Assembly (NCBI GenBank): GCA_965243825.1
Contig: CBDEVT010000001.1
Coordinates: 1-64,000 of the forward strand
DNA: 64,000 nucleotides
Source: JAJCYX01 sp965243825
GTDB taxonomy: Bacteria; Chloroflexota; Dehalococcoidia; Lucifugimonadales; Lucifugimonadaceae
Reading direction: 5' to 3'
The position numbers and the translations under genes are program-made. The notes under the pieces were generated by a model, which was not told the DNA's origin, did not search any database, and saw only the letters and a program-made list of their open reading frames with translations. Below are positions 45,554-54,035 of this stretch, one piece after another (position 1 is the first letter of the stretch; each line of letters starts with the position of its first letter).

Positions 45554-45768
45554 GGGCAATTCTCCGGTGCTGATGCGTTATCAGTGTCAGTCGATAAGCA
45601 GGTGCTGTAGCATCGGGCCTACGTTTACCACGAGCGCATAACGTTTGCAACACGGCGCAACCGGCCCGGCGACGCTGACTGCAGATTGAATTCGGCTGCG
45701 AACTGCGAAAACGGCAAAATCTCAACACAAAGTGACGTAAACCGTCAGAACGCCCAAGGAGCGGTGGC

Positions 45769-46215
45769 TTGGAGATCACAGGTGAGTACAGGTTGAAAGG
45801 CAGCAGGCAGCAGGTCTGGGACCTACTCAACGATCCTGATGAACTGGCGAAAGCGATCCCCGGGGCGGATCGTCTGATTGCGGAAGGACCCGATAAGTAC
45901 AGGGCTGAGATGAGCGTAGGTGTTGGAATGATTCGCGGGAAGTTCAGTGGCGCCGTCGAGGTAAGTGACAAAGTTGAGCCGGAAAGCTACCGAATGGCAG
46001 TCGATGGGAAAGGTGGTGCAGGCTGGCTCAAAGGAGATGGCCAGATCTCGCTCGTCGAAGATGGACCAGACTCGACTAAGGTCAGTGTTGCCGGAGATGC
46101 CTCAGTCGGAGGGCTTCTGGCGCGCGTGGGTCAAAGAATGGTACGAAACGTCGCAAACTCTCTGATGAAACAGTTTTTCCAGAACGTGGAAAAGCAAGTG
46201 GCCGCAAAGAACTAA
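45769..46215 (+). CDS. CoxG-like SRPBCC protein
   Basis: A 148-residue protein of the CO dehydrogenase subunit G family, START/SRPBCC fold: 'GSRQQVWDLLNDPDELAKAIPGAD' at the N-terminus and 'VSVAGDASVGGLLARVGQRMV' toward the C-terminus. In CO-oxidising bacteria CoxG helps anchor the enzyme to the membrane (family knowledge). Start TTG at 45769 with AAGGAG eight bases upstream. It is transcribed divergently from the small-subunit gene, 215 bases away, so the two transcripts may share regulation. No coxD/E/F maturation genes are present. Confidence 0.88.
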   Translation: MEITGEYRLKGSRQQVWDLLNDPDELAKAIPGADRLIAEGPDKYRAEMSVGVGMIRGKFSGAVEVSDKVEPESYRMAVDGKGGAGWLKGDGQISLVEDGPDSTKVSVAGDASVGGLLARVGQRMVRNVANSLMKQFFQNVEKQVAAKN

Positions 46216-46359
46216 ATCAGGCCAGATTGTCCGCAAGGCTTTGATCAAACAGATTCCGTGTCGGGGTTTGTGCCGAGAACCTATCCGAGCGACCTGAACT
46301 CAAGCCCGCTCGATTTGGCGTTCATGTTTGCCGATTTTGGCCTGACGTGGGAAACCAGA

Positions 46360-46713
46360 TTAGTCAATCTCCAGGGTGATCCTGGTGCCCTGTTTGGTCG
46401 CTGCTACACGTAGCAGAGACCTGATCGACTGGGCAACTCGTCCGTCGCGGCCGATCACCTTACCTTTGTCCTTGTCGTCGACGTTCAGGTGAAAAATGGT
46501 CCGGTTACCGTCTTCTTCTTCGGTAACTTCGACGGCATCAGGATTGGACGTGAGAGCGCGAGCAACGTACTCAACCATCTCTCGAAGTGGAGATTGGTCA
46601 CCAGCCTCTGAAACATCGGGAATCGAAACAGCAACCGCTTCGTCGACGGAATCGGCCGGTTCGATTGTCTCTGTGGCTTCAGGAATGTCTTCGCGCTCTT
46701 CGTTATCAGGCAC
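46360..46713 (-). CDS. khpA: KH-domain RNA-binding protein KhpA
   Basis: A 117-residue protein with an acidic N-terminal extension of about 40 residues and a C-terminal single KH domain. The GxxG loop is 'GKVIGRDGRVAQSIRSLL'. The usual KhpA (YlqC) is about 75-80 residues, so the acidic leader is an addition. It overlaps rpsP by eight bases, the standard rpsP-khpA arrangement, and is likely translationally coupled. It binds RNA and ribosomal subunits in other bacteria. Confidence 0.9.
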   Translation of the reverse strand: MPDNEEREDIPEATETIEPADSVDEAVAVSIPDVSEAGDQSPLREMVEYVARALTSNPDAVEVTEEEDGNRTIFHLNVDDKDKGKVIGRDGRVAQSIRSLLRVAATKQGTRITLEID

Positions 46714-46972
46714 TTGCGGCAGCCTTCGCCTTCTCGGTTATCCCGCGTGTTTCGAGCATGTGCGCCACCGCCTCTGACGGCTGAGCACCGTTACGGATCC
46801 ACTTGATCGCAGATTCCTCGTTAATCTTGATCTCGGGCGGATCCTGCAGAGGATCATAGGTGCCGATCTCTTCGATCACCTTGCCGTTGCGCGCAGTGCG
46901 CTGGTCCGCCACCACAATGCGGTAAAACGGGCGGTGCTTTGCACCAATTCTGCGAAGTCGAATACGAACCAT
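46706..46972 (-). CDS. rpsP: 30S ribosomal protein S16
   Basis: An 88-residue ribosomal protein: 'MVRIRLRRIGAKHRPFYRIVVAD' and 'IEEIGTYDPLQDP' are diagnostic for S16. The length is normal. It is the first gene of the rpsP-khpA pair on the minus strand. The usual ffh upstream and rimM/trmD downstream are absent, so the cluster is reduced here. Confidence 0.96.
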   Translation of the reverse strand: MVRIRLRRIGAKHRPFYRIVVADQRTARNGKVIEEIGTYDPLQDPPEIKINEESAIKWIRNGAQPSEAVAHMLETRGITEKAKAAASA

Positions 46973-47129
46973 GAAGTAGAGTGCTCCGTCGAGCCGGCCA
47001 TTAGCCGCGTCTGTCGATGTACTGAATGAATGTGGAAACGAATAGTCTAGAGGATGTGACGCAACCGCGCACCGCCTGAAGGCTCGACCTACAATTTTAG
47101 TTGCGGGTTCGATTGAGTGTCAAAGTGAA

Positions 47130-47150
47130 ACATTGCGCTTTTCGCAATGT
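47130..47150. repeat. Perfect hairpin in the rpsP/moaDE divergent gap
   Basis: ACATTGCG-CTTTT-CGCAATGT: 8-bp perfect stem with a 5-base loop, 158 bases upstream of rpsP (minus) and 114 bases upstream of the moaD-moaE fusion (plus). It could be an operator or a leader hairpin. No promoter was convincingly placed in this 291-base gap. Confidence 0.4.
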
Positions 47151-47263
47151 CCCACGTTTGCAGGCTTGCGACAGTTCCTTCGAACTTGCCAGTTCACCCA
47201 CTCCAGGTTGGTGCTCGTCGTATAGTTGAACCACGAATAACCACTCACTGATTGGCTAGTTCA

Positions 47264-47977
47264 ATGCAAGTTACAGTCCGTCTTTTTGCAGGTCTTCGGG
47301 AACGGGCGAAAACCGACTCGATTATCGTGATGCTTCCTGATGAGGGTGTCGGGACCACCGTTCAGGATGCGATCGACGCCGCATCAGAACAGGTTGAAGG
47401 CGGGCTCGAAACGCGCGGCCACATCATGCTCGCCCTCAACCGAGAGTACGTCGATGCGGCTCAACCTGTGAGTGACGGTGATGAGCTCGCCTTGATCCCA
47501 CCTGTCAGCGGCGGAGCGCCACTACAAACGGGACTTCCCGAAAGTTTTCAGAACGTCCTGATCACAAGTGAGCCTCTGGATCCCGACCCTCTGATACGGC
47601 ATGTGACGACGGACGAAGATGGAGCCGTGGTCACTTTCCTCGGTGTGACTCGCAACAACAATGTGGGGCGGGTGGTCGACTACCTCGAGTACGAAGCATA
47701 CCGGCCGATGGCCGACGAACAGATCGGTCTTATCATCGAGGACATGAAGGCAAAGTGGGAGATAGGCAACGTTGCAGTTGCTCACCGCACGGGTCGTGTC
47801 GATATAGGCGAGACAAGCATGGTGGTCGCCGTTGGTGCACCGCACCGCAAATCGGCATTCGAATCGGCTCTCTATTTCGTTGACCGACTGAAAGAGGTTG
47901 TTCCAATCTGGAAGAAGGAGTTCTTCGAAGGCGGGGAGGTCTGGATTGGCGAGACGCCCGGTGGCCACCCCGAATAG
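47264..47977 (+). CDS. MoaD-MoaE fusion, molybdopterin synthase
   Basis: A 237-residue protein. Residues 1-84 are a MoaD-type ubiquitin-fold sulfur carrier ending in 'IPPVSGG'. Residues about 95-237 are MoaE ('VVTFLGVTRNNN', 'AVAHRTGRVDIGETSMVVAV', 'PIWKKEFFEGG'). The two subunits together convert cyclic pyranopterin monophosphate to molybdopterin. MoaD must carry a thiocarboxylate on its terminal Gly, so the fusion presumably needs cleavage after GG83-84, as described for mycobacterial MoaX. ATG 47264 is preferred to TTG 47252. The window encodes two molybdoenzymes that need this cofactor. Confidence 0.9.
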   Translation: MQVTVRLFAGLRERAKTDSIIVMLPDEGVGTTVQDAIDAASEQVEGGLETRGHIMLALNREYVDAAQPVSDGDELALIPPVSGGAPLQTGLPESFQNVLITSEPLDPDPLIRHVTTDEDGAVVTFLGVTRNNNVGRVVDYLEYEAYRPMADEQIGLIIEDMKAKWEIGNVAVAHRTGRVDIGETSMVVAVGAPHRKSAFESALYFVDRLKEVVPIWKKEFFEGGEVWIGETPGGHPE

Positions 47978-48060
47978 TCCGTAGCGAGACTTCGGTACGA
48001 CTCGCCAACCGGCACATTCCAGTCTTCACTCAACGACACCCGATTCATGCAGCTAGATCT

Positions 48061-50799
48061 ATGACATCAACATCGGCAACACCTCAAACCAACGACGCTT
48101 CACTCAGGCGTGATATCAGGGAACTTGGCCAGATCCTTGGAGAAGTGCTCCGTGAACAGTGGGGTGACGATTTTTTCGACCTTGTAGAACAGATTCGCCA
48201 GGGCTCCAGATCACTTCGGGAGACTGCCAGCGAAACAGATAGCTCTTCTCTGCTTGAGAGTCTCGAAAAGGCTTCGGGCTGGGAAATCGTGCGCCTGGTT
48301 CGCGCCTTCACGATCTACTTTCACATAGCGAATACTGCCGAGCAGCACTACCGCGTCCCACCTGGTCTGACCCAACCCGAATACCAGGTAGAGACTGTCG
48401 TGCAGCGTGCTATCGAGAGTGGTGTGAGTGTGGAGCAGATTGCGGAGTTCGCCAGAGACGCACACATCCGGCCCGTGTTCACGGCTCACCCAACCGAGTC
48501 AGCACGAAGGTCGATTCTTAGCAAACTTCAAGGAATGAACAGCCAGATAGCAAAACCTGCCCGCCATGGTGGTCGAGATGCGGTCTGGCGAAGACGAATG
48601 ACCGAACTTGTTGAAGGCGTAGTCCAGACAGACGAGCTGCGCCAAAACCGCCCTGGTCCACTCGATGAAGCACGTAATGTCCTTTACTACCTGGAACAGA
48701 TATCGCAGGGCACGACATCCGAGGCCGTTCAGCGATTCTTCGAAGCACTGGAAATCCACGGAGTGGACACAGCAGGGATGTCGAGTCCGTTGCGTTTCGG
48801 CACATGGGTTGGAGGAGACCGCGACGGGAACCCTAATGTCACGGCAGAGATGACCCGGCGAGCACTGGCGCTGCACAACCAGAGAGCTCTGCGTCGACTC
48901 CGGGACCGCATTCGAGCACTCGCAACAGAACTCAGCCAATCGACACGCATCATCAAGGTGTCAGACGAGCTCCTCAAATCCCTGCAGTCAGACCGAGATG
49001 TTTTGCCTGAAGTGTATGACGAATACAGCCGTCTAGACGAAGAAGAGCCGTACCGCCTGAAGTGCGCGTACATCTACCAGCGAATTGTCAATCAACTCGA
49101 AGTCGCGCCTGATTGGACTACACCTCAAGGCCCTTACTACCACAATGCCTCTGAATTGCTGGAAGATTTGAGGTTGATGCAACGGTCGCTTGACCTGAAT
49201 GGCAGCAAACACATCGCACGCGGCCCGCTGCAAAGGACGATCACCGCTGTGGAAACATTCGGATTCACCATGGCACAGATGGATGTACGAGAGGACTCAG
49301 CAGAAACGAACGCCGCTCTGGACGAGTTGATGACACAGCTTGATCGCGGCACGTTCGCAGATCTATCCACTGAAGAGCGATCTGCGGCACTATCTTCGGA
49401 GTTGACGAATCGCCGTCCGCTCAGAAGCCCTGCGGCGAAGCTGTCAGCCCGCACGCAAGAAGTACTCGATGTTATGGAGACGATTCGTGACGCGCAGGAC
49501 CGTTTCGGCGTAGACGCCGTTGACACCTGGATCATCTCAATGACGCGGACCGCCGCAGATATGAAGACGATTCTTGTCCTTTCGCGTGAATCCGGTCTAA
49601 CGCTGCCTTCGGAAGGTGTGGCTCGCCTGAGAGTTGTGCCGCTTTTCGAGACGATTGACGATCTACGCAATGCAGCTGGTGTCATGGAGGACTACTGGTC
49701 TGACCCAGAAGTCAGGAAGATCATTTCGCTTCAGGGCGACACGGCTGAGGTCATGGTCGGCTACTCAGACTCGAACAAAGATGGTGGAATCACCACTTCG
49801 CAATGGGAGCTCTACAAAGCACAGCGTGAGCTTCGTGATTGTGCAGCCCGACACGGGGTCAAGCTGTTCCTGTTCCACGGTCGAGGAGGCTCTGTTGGAC
49901 GAGGCGGCGGACCAACCCGAGAGGCGATACTTGCCCAGCCATCAGGCACAGTGAACGGCATCATCAAGCTCACCGAACAGGGCGAGGTGATCTCTGACCA
50001 TTTTGGCAACCGGCGCATCGCCGAATCCCAACTGGACCTGTTGCTCTCCTCCGTCACAGAAGCTTCATTACTCCACACGGAACCACGGCACTCTCAAGAA
50101 GAGCTAGGCCGCTGGCTGGCTGCCATGGACGAAATTTCCGGGCAAGCCTACGGGGTATATCGAAAACTCGTGGAGACAGATGGGTTCGTCGAGTACTTCA
50201 CTTCAAGTACGCCGGTTGAGGAACTTGGTTCGATGAACATCGGTTCTCGGCCCGCCCGGCGCAGAGGTGCGATCGCCGGGCTCTCAAGCCTTCGAGCGAT
50301 CCCCTGGGTGTTTGGCTGGACGCAGTCTCGCCAGATCATACCGGGATGGTTTGGCGTGGGCTCAGCGCTTCGGCATGCACGCGAGGAAGGTGACCTTGGC
50401 AGTGAAGTTGATGAGATGTATGCAAGTTGGAGTTTCTTCCAGACACTTGTATCAAACGTGGAGATGGCCCTTGTCAAGACCGATATGGACATCGCGGCAC
50501 GTTATGTGAATTCCCTGGTCGACTCATCACTTCACCACATCTTCGAGACGATCCGCACAGAGTTCGAACTGACCATGAGTGAAGTGCTAAGAGTAACCGG
50601 CCAGGAGAAATTGCTCGACCGAAGTCCGGTATTGCAGCGAACGCTGGATGTTCGAGCACCTTACATAGACCCTCTTAACTACTTGCAGATTTCGCTGCTG
50701 CAACGCCATCGATCAGGACAAAAGACCGATCCTCTCCAGGAACGCGCCCTCTTACTATCGATTAATGGGATCGCCACGGGTCTTAAGAACACCGGTTAA
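48061..50799 (+). CDS. ppc: Phosphoenolpyruvate carboxylase
   Basis: A 912-residue enzyme that carboxylates PEP with bicarbonate to oxaloacetate. Active-site motifs are intact: 'VFTAHPTESARR', 'VGYSDSNKDGGITTSQW' and 'FHGRGGSVGRGGGPT'. The segment 'PGWFGVGSAL' near residue 760 is also conserved. Full length for the bacterial family, with a Ser/Thr/Asn N-tail. There is no Shine-Dalgarno sequence before ATG 48061. It appears to be monocistronic, with a terminator-like hairpin 13 bases after the stop. Confidence 0.95.
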   Translation: MTSTSATPQTNDASLRRDIRELGQILGEVLREQWGDDFFDLVEQIRQGSRSLRETASETDSSSLLESLEKASGWEIVRLVRAFTIYFHIANTAEQHYRVPPGLTQPEYQVETVVQRAIESGVSVEQIAEFARDAHIRPVFTAHPTESARRSILSKLQGMNSQIAKPARHGGRDAVWRRRMTELVEGVVQTDELRQNRPGPLDEARNVLYYLEQISQGTTSEAVQRFFEALEIHGVDTAGMSSPLRFGTWVGGDRDGNPNVTAEMTRRALALHNQRALRRLRDRIRALATELSQSTRIIKVSDELLKSLQSDRDVLPEVYDEYSRLDEEEPYRLKCAYIYQRIVNQLEVAPDWTTPQGPYYHNASELLEDLRLMQRSLDLNGSKHIARGPLQRTITAVETFGFTMAQMDVREDSAETNAALDELMTQLDRGTFADLSTEERSAALSSELTNRRPLRSPAAKLSARTQEVLDVMETIRDAQDRFGVDAVDTWIISMTRTAADMKTILVLSRESGLTLPSEGVARLRVVPLFETIDDLRNAAGVMEDYWSDPEVRKIISLQGDTAEVMVGYSDSNKDGGITTSQWELYKAQRELRDCAARHGVKLFLFHGRGGSVGRGGGPTREAILAQPSGTVNGIIKLTEQGEVISDHFGNRRIAESQLDLLLSSVTEASLLHTEPRHSQEELGRWLAAMDEISGQAYGVYRKLVETDGFVEYFTSSTPVEELGSMNIGSRPARRRGAIAGLSSLRAIPWVFGWTQSRQIIPGWFGVGSALRHAREEGDLGSEVDEMYASWSFFQTLVSNVEMALVKTDMDIAARYVNSLVDSSLHHIFETIRTEFELTMSEVLRVTGQEKLLDRSPVLQRTLDVRAPYIDPLNYLQISLLQRHRSGQKTDPLQERALLLSINGIATGLKNTG

Positions 50800-50811
50800 G
50801 AGGGACACGAA

Positions 50812-50837
50812 ACGACGGCAGGGATTCCTGCCGTCGT
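50812..50837 (+). terminator. Hairpin terminator after ppc
   Basis: A perfect 11-bp stem (ACGACGGCAGG / CCTGCCGTCGT) with loop GATT, followed by GTGTTTGTG. The T tract is weak, but the position just after ppc and before the converging VOC gene supports a terminator, possibly bidirectional. Confidence 0.75.
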
Positions 50838-50862
50838 GTGTTTGTGACTGATGAATTAGGTG

Positions 50863-51225
50863 TTAGTTGGCTCTGTTCACATGCTGCCATGCAACCCAGG
50901 TCGATCCCCCAGGCTCTTGAAAGTAGAAGAAACGTCCCTGGCCTTCCGCCTCGCTGATCGGGGTGAGCGTCCTACCACCACTTGCCACTACAGTTTTTTC
51001 TGCCGCTTCGACGTCATCCACTTCCAGGTAGGCCACTGTAGCGGGGGCTTTTTCGTCGCCTAGCGGACCGATATGACCCTCGAAGTCTCCCGGGGTATCG
51101 AACATGAAGAATCCACCACCGGGAGACATCATGGTCCAGTTGAACGCCGATCTGAAGAAATCGCTCGTCGCCGCGGAATCTTCGCTTTTAACCTCAACGT
51201 GAAACACCTTGCCGTTCGTCGCCAT
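50863..51225 (-). CDS. VOC (glyoxalase/bleomycin-resistance fold) family protein
   Basis: A 120-residue single-module VOC protein: 'VFHVEVKSEDSAATSDFFRSAFNW' at the start, 'VAYLEVDDVEAAEKTVVASGG' in the middle and 'YFQEPGGSTWVAWQ' at the end are typical. ATG at 51225 with GAGG seven bases upstream is preferred to a frame 16 codons longer. Substrate unknown; members include metal-dependent isomerases and drug-binding proteins. It is followed downstream on the same strand by nothing before the ppc terminator. Confidence 0.85.
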   Translation of the reverse strand: MATNGKVFHVEVKSEDSAATSDFFRSAFNWTMMSPGGGFFMFDTPGDFEGHIGPLGDEKAPATVAYLEVDDVEAAEKTVVASGGRTLTPISEAEGQGRFFYFQEPGGSTWVAWQHVNRAN

Positions 51226-51327
51226 CCGAAACCTCGCTTTTTGCGGGTCAAACCCGTATCCAACTCTGCGCACCGCAGAGCAAATTCCAACTCGACGAAT
51301 TAGTCGCTGGTCAGAGACTGTTTTGAT

Positions 51328-51750
51328 CTAAAAGATTTCGGTAAGCCGGTCGAAGAACTCGCCCCAGCCTGCTTCGTTTTGAGCCCGGTCCTCGGCGGAA
51401 ACAAGACCTTCGTGGGTCAACGTGAGTTCTGTACCAGTCCCATGCGGTTCGAACTCCACGGTGACAGTGGTCTGTTGCGGATCACCTTCCATAGCCCACG
51501 TGAACTCGAGCAGTTTCGCCCGCTCTACCCGGGTGAAGGAACCGAACATACGGACGGAAAATCCGTTATCGAAGCTGATGTTCAGTAGAAGAGCGCCGCC
51601 TTCATGCACCTCGAGCTTCTGCACCTCGGTCTTGCTGCCACGCGGCCCCATCCACATGGCGCACTTGTCAGGGTCAACAAATGCGCCGTAAACCACTTCG
51701 GGAGACGACTCAAACAACCTCGTCACGGTTAGCGCCTGTGATGTTGTCAA
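51328..51750 (-). CDS. AHSA1/SRPBCC-domain protein
   Basis: A 140-residue protein of the activator of Hsp90 ATPase homologue 1-like family: 'VTRLFESSPEVVYGAFVDPDKCAMWMGP' and 'GWGEFFDRLTEIF' frame the fold. TTG at 51750 overlaps the ArsR stop (TTGA) and has GAGGAG nine bases upstream. ArsR-AHSA1 pairs are a recurrent arrangement in bacteria; the SRPBCC protein probably binds a small hydrophobic ligand. Function unproven. Confidence 0.85.
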   Translation of the reverse strand: MTTSQALTVTRLFESSPEVVYGAFVDPDKCAMWMGPRGSKTEVQKLEVHEGGALLLNISFDNGFSVRMFGSFTRVERAKLLEFTWAMEGDPQQTTVTVEFEPHGTGTELTLTHEGLVSAEDRAQNEAGWGEFFDRLTEIF

Positions 51751-52106
51751 TCGATTTTCTCCTCTTTCGGATCGCTACCGTCTACGACATCGATCAGTGC
51801 GTCCATGCTGTCCGTCCAGAAGCTCCGGTAGAACTCCACCCAGTCTTCAACTTGGCGCAGTGTGTCGGGCCTGATCGTCACCCGGGTTGATCTGCCCTCA
51901 ACTACCCGCACCACAAGATCTGCATCCTCAAGCACGTGTAGATGCTTCGAGACCGCCTGCTTAGACATCTCCAGCGGCTCCGCAATCTCCTTCACCAACA
52001 CGCTGCCACTGCTCAGCCTGTGGAGGATCGATCTGCGGGTTGGGTCTGCCAGCGCATGAAAGACCCGATCAAGACTGTTATCTGACTCTTTATTATTGTC
52101 AACCAT
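51747..52106 (-). CDS. ArsR-family transcriptional regulator
   Basis: A 119-residue winged-helix repressor: 'VFHALADPTRRSILHRLSSG' then the recognition helix 'EMSKQAVSKHLHVLEDADLV' and the wing 'VVEGRSTRVTIRP'. There is no Cys metal site, so it is of the non-metal subgroup that pairs with AHSA1 proteins. I choose ATG at 52106 rather than TTG 52157. A near-consensus promoter ends seven bases before this ATG and there is no ribosome site, so the mRNA is probably leaderless. Two operator-like repeats overlap its promoter and start. Confidence 0.9.
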   Translation of the reverse strand: MVDNNKESDNSLDRVFHALADPTRRSILHRLSSGSVLVKEIAEPLEMSKQAVSKHLHVLEDADLVVRVVEGRSTRVTIRPDTLRQVEDWVEFYRSFWTDSMDALIDVVDGSDPKEEKID

Positions 52107-52116
52107 GTGGTTGATA
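52097..52116. promoter_or_regulatory. ArsR operator O2, imperfect copy over the -10 box and start codon
   Basis: TGTCAACC-ATGT-GGTTGATA, seven of eight stem positions paired, with the same TGTCAAC half-site as O1. Its centre is exactly 40 bases from that of O1, close to four helical turns. It covers the end of the -10 box and the ATG of arsR. Confidence 0.7.
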
Positions 52117-52142
52117 TTAACCGGCGGCAATCCGTCTGTCAA
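52114..52142 (-). promoter_or_regulatory. Near-consensus sigma-70 promoter for the arsR-AHSA1 operon
   Basis: On the minus strand: -35 TTGACA (plus 52137-52142), 17-base spacer, -10 TAATAT (plus 52114-52119). Seven bases then separate the -10 from the ATG of arsR, so transcription should begin at or next to the start codon. Confidence 0.8.
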
Positions 52143-52156
52143 CTGATTAGTTGACA
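52137..52156. promoter_or_regulatory. ArsR operator O1, perfect inverted repeat over the -35 box
   Basis: TGTCAACT-GATT-AGTTGACA, an 8-bp perfect inverted repeat. One half is the -35 hexamer of the arsR promoter. Repressor bound here would block polymerase. It lies in the gap shared with the ABC exporter genes, so it may also affect them. Confidence 0.75.
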
Positions 52157-52325
52157 ATCTGCGGTGTTGATGGTTCAGCTCTTGGACTCACTGACAATTG
52201 CCATCCCTTAATGCTCAATTCGCGCTAGAGTGGAACCTCGCGTCAAAAAACATTGCGCTCCTGCGCGTCTTCAGCCAGCGAACACCTTGAATAACCAGGA
52301 AAACCAGGCCCAGTCCGATCAAATC

Positions 52326-53234
52326 ATGATCAGCGTGACCGAACTACACAAAACGTTCGGAGATATCCACGCGGTCAACGGGATTTCGTTTGAGGTCAAG
52401 AAAGGCGAGACCTACGGCCTATTGGGGCCGAACGGGGCTGGCAAGACAACCACCATGCGCATGCTCAGCGCACTTTCGCCGCTCACTTCGGGAACTATTG
52501 AAGTCAATGGCATCAACGTCAGCGAAAGCGGTCGAGAAGTACGAGAGAATCTCGGCGTCGTCACTCAGCACGATGGGCATGACAACGGTCTCACCGTTTT
52601 ACAAAACCTGACATTGCACGGATACCTGGAAGGACTATCACGTAAGCAGGCCAAAGAACGAGCTATAGAAGTTCTAACTTTTTTCGGGCTGGAAGATCGT
52701 AAGACCGCCAACGTCTACGAGCTGTCTGGCGGCATGAAGCGACGCCTCGCTATCTCTCGGGCTTTGCTCACACGACCATCCGTGGTTGTGCTGGATGAGC
52801 CGACGACGGGCCTAGATCCGCAGAGCAGAAACCGTGTCTGGGAACAGCTTGCCGTAATGAAGAGGGCTGGCGTCACGGTGTTGATGTCCACTCACTACAT
52901 GGAGGAAGCCTCAACTCTTTGTGACCGCCTTGCGATCATGGATCACGGGAAGATTCTAGAAGAGGGCGCGCCTGACGAACTCGTGGAACGTCATGCGGGT
53001 CAAGAGGTTGCCCAGGTCCGGACCAGTTCGGAGTCAGCCCTCGCTGAACTGCGAGACAGGCTGACCAACACGAACTTCAGGCTTAACGAAGTTGGCGCAA
53101 TGGCGACCGTCACTTCGGAAAACGGGAATCGTCCTGACATCTCAGGGATCGACGGAGTACGAGTCACGTACCGACAGGGGAACCTCGAAGACGTCTTCAT
53201 CACGTTGACTGGTCGGGAGTTGCGAGACGAATGA
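52326..53234 (+). CDS. ABC transporter ATP-binding protein (NodI/CcmA-like exporter type)
   Basis: A 302-residue ATPase: Walker A 'GPNGAGKTT' (from residue 34), signature 'LSGGMKRR', Walker B 'VVVLDEPTTGLDP' and the switch His in 'LMSTHYMEEAS'. The C-terminal 80 residues resemble the extension of the NodI/DrrA subfamily. ATG 52326 is the likely start, although the frame is open further upstream and no ribosome site is obvious. It is coupled to the permease gene by a four-base overlap. Export of a lipid, drug or oligosaccharide is expected. Confidence 0.9.
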   Translation: MISVTELHKTFGDIHAVNGISFEVKKGETYGLLGPNGAGKTTTMRMLSALSPLTSGTIEVNGINVSESGREVRENLGVVTQHDGHDNGLTVLQNLTLHGYLEGLSRKQAKERAIEVLTFFGLEDRKTANVYELSGGMKRRLAISRALLTRPSVVVLDEPTTGLDPQSRNRVWEQLAVMKRAGVTVLMSTHYMEEASTLCDRLAIMDHGKILEEGAPDELVERHAGQEVAQVRTSSESALAELRDRLTNTNFRLNEVGAMATVTSENGNRPDISGIDGVRVTYRQGNLEDVFITLTGRELRDE

Positions 53235-54034
53235 CACTGACAGCAGCCACCCATAAGGTCACGGGAGCGGGCGCCGTACGCTGGCGAAGCGTGACCGGCA
53301 TCTGGCTTCGGCACTGGACCGCGCTGACCCGTTACTGGAAAGTCATGATCACCTGGATCGTGATCGAACCGGTAATCATGTTGCTGGCGATCGGTTTCGG
53401 TATCGGGGAGCTGGTCAACGAGGTCGAAGACGGCATCACTTATGCCGAGTTTGTCACTCCGGGCCTGATCATCGGCACCGCGATGTTCCATGCGCTATTC
53501 GAAACATCCTGGAACGCCTACCAACGGATCGACAACCAGATCTATGAGACGCAACTGACAACGCCGAGCACGATCTTCGAGATTACAGTTGGCGACGTGG
53601 CATGGGCTGTTACCCGCTCTCTGTTTACGACGGTGGCGGTTGCGATCTTTGCCGTGTCGTTGGGCTGGATAACCGAGTGGACAGTGATCGGCATCTTGAT
53701 ACCAGCGATCTTGAGCGGCATGGTCTTTGGCACCATGGGATTCTTTTTTGCTGCGACAGCACCCTACACGGTGTTCCTATCCCTGGTGTTCACGCTAGTC
53801 GCCTCTCCCATGTTCTTCTTCAGCGGCACGTTCTTCCCCGTCTCGGTCCTGCCCGACTGGGTTGAGCCAATCGCATGGGTTATGCCACTGACGCCAGCAG
53901 TCCACATCGCCCGAGGCTTCTCAACCAACGCGTTGGAGATCACGCACCTGTGGTCAGCGCTCTACATGATCGGCCTGATCGTCGTCTTCTGGCCGATAGC
54001 GGTGTGGTTAATGCGGCGCAGGCTGATCAAGTAG
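53231..54034 (+). CDS. ABC-2 type permease (NodJ-like)
   Basis: A 267-residue membrane protein with six hydrophobic helices and the ABC-2 signature region 'SPMFFFSGTFFPVSVLPDWVEPIAWVMPLTPAVHIARG'. The N-terminal cytoplasmic tail with 'WLRHWTALTRYWK' is typical of NodJ/DrrB. ATG overlaps the ATPase stop (ATGA). It forms an exporter with the preceding ATPase. The gene ends one base before the converging lipoprotein gene. Confidence 0.9.
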   Translation: MTLTAATHKVTGAGAVRWRSVTGIWLRHWTALTRYWKVMITWIVIEPVIMLLAIGFGIGELVNEVEDGITYAEFVTPGLIIGTAMFHALFETSWNAYQRIDNQIYETQLTTPSTIFEITVGDVAWAVTRSLFTTVAVAIFAVSLGWITEWTVIGILIPAILSGMVFGTMGFFFAATAPYTVFLSLVFTLVASPMFFFSGTFFPVSVLPDWVEPIAWVMPLTPAVHIARGFSTNALEITHLWSALYMIGLIVVFWPIAVWLMRRRLIK

Positions 54035-54035
54035 A

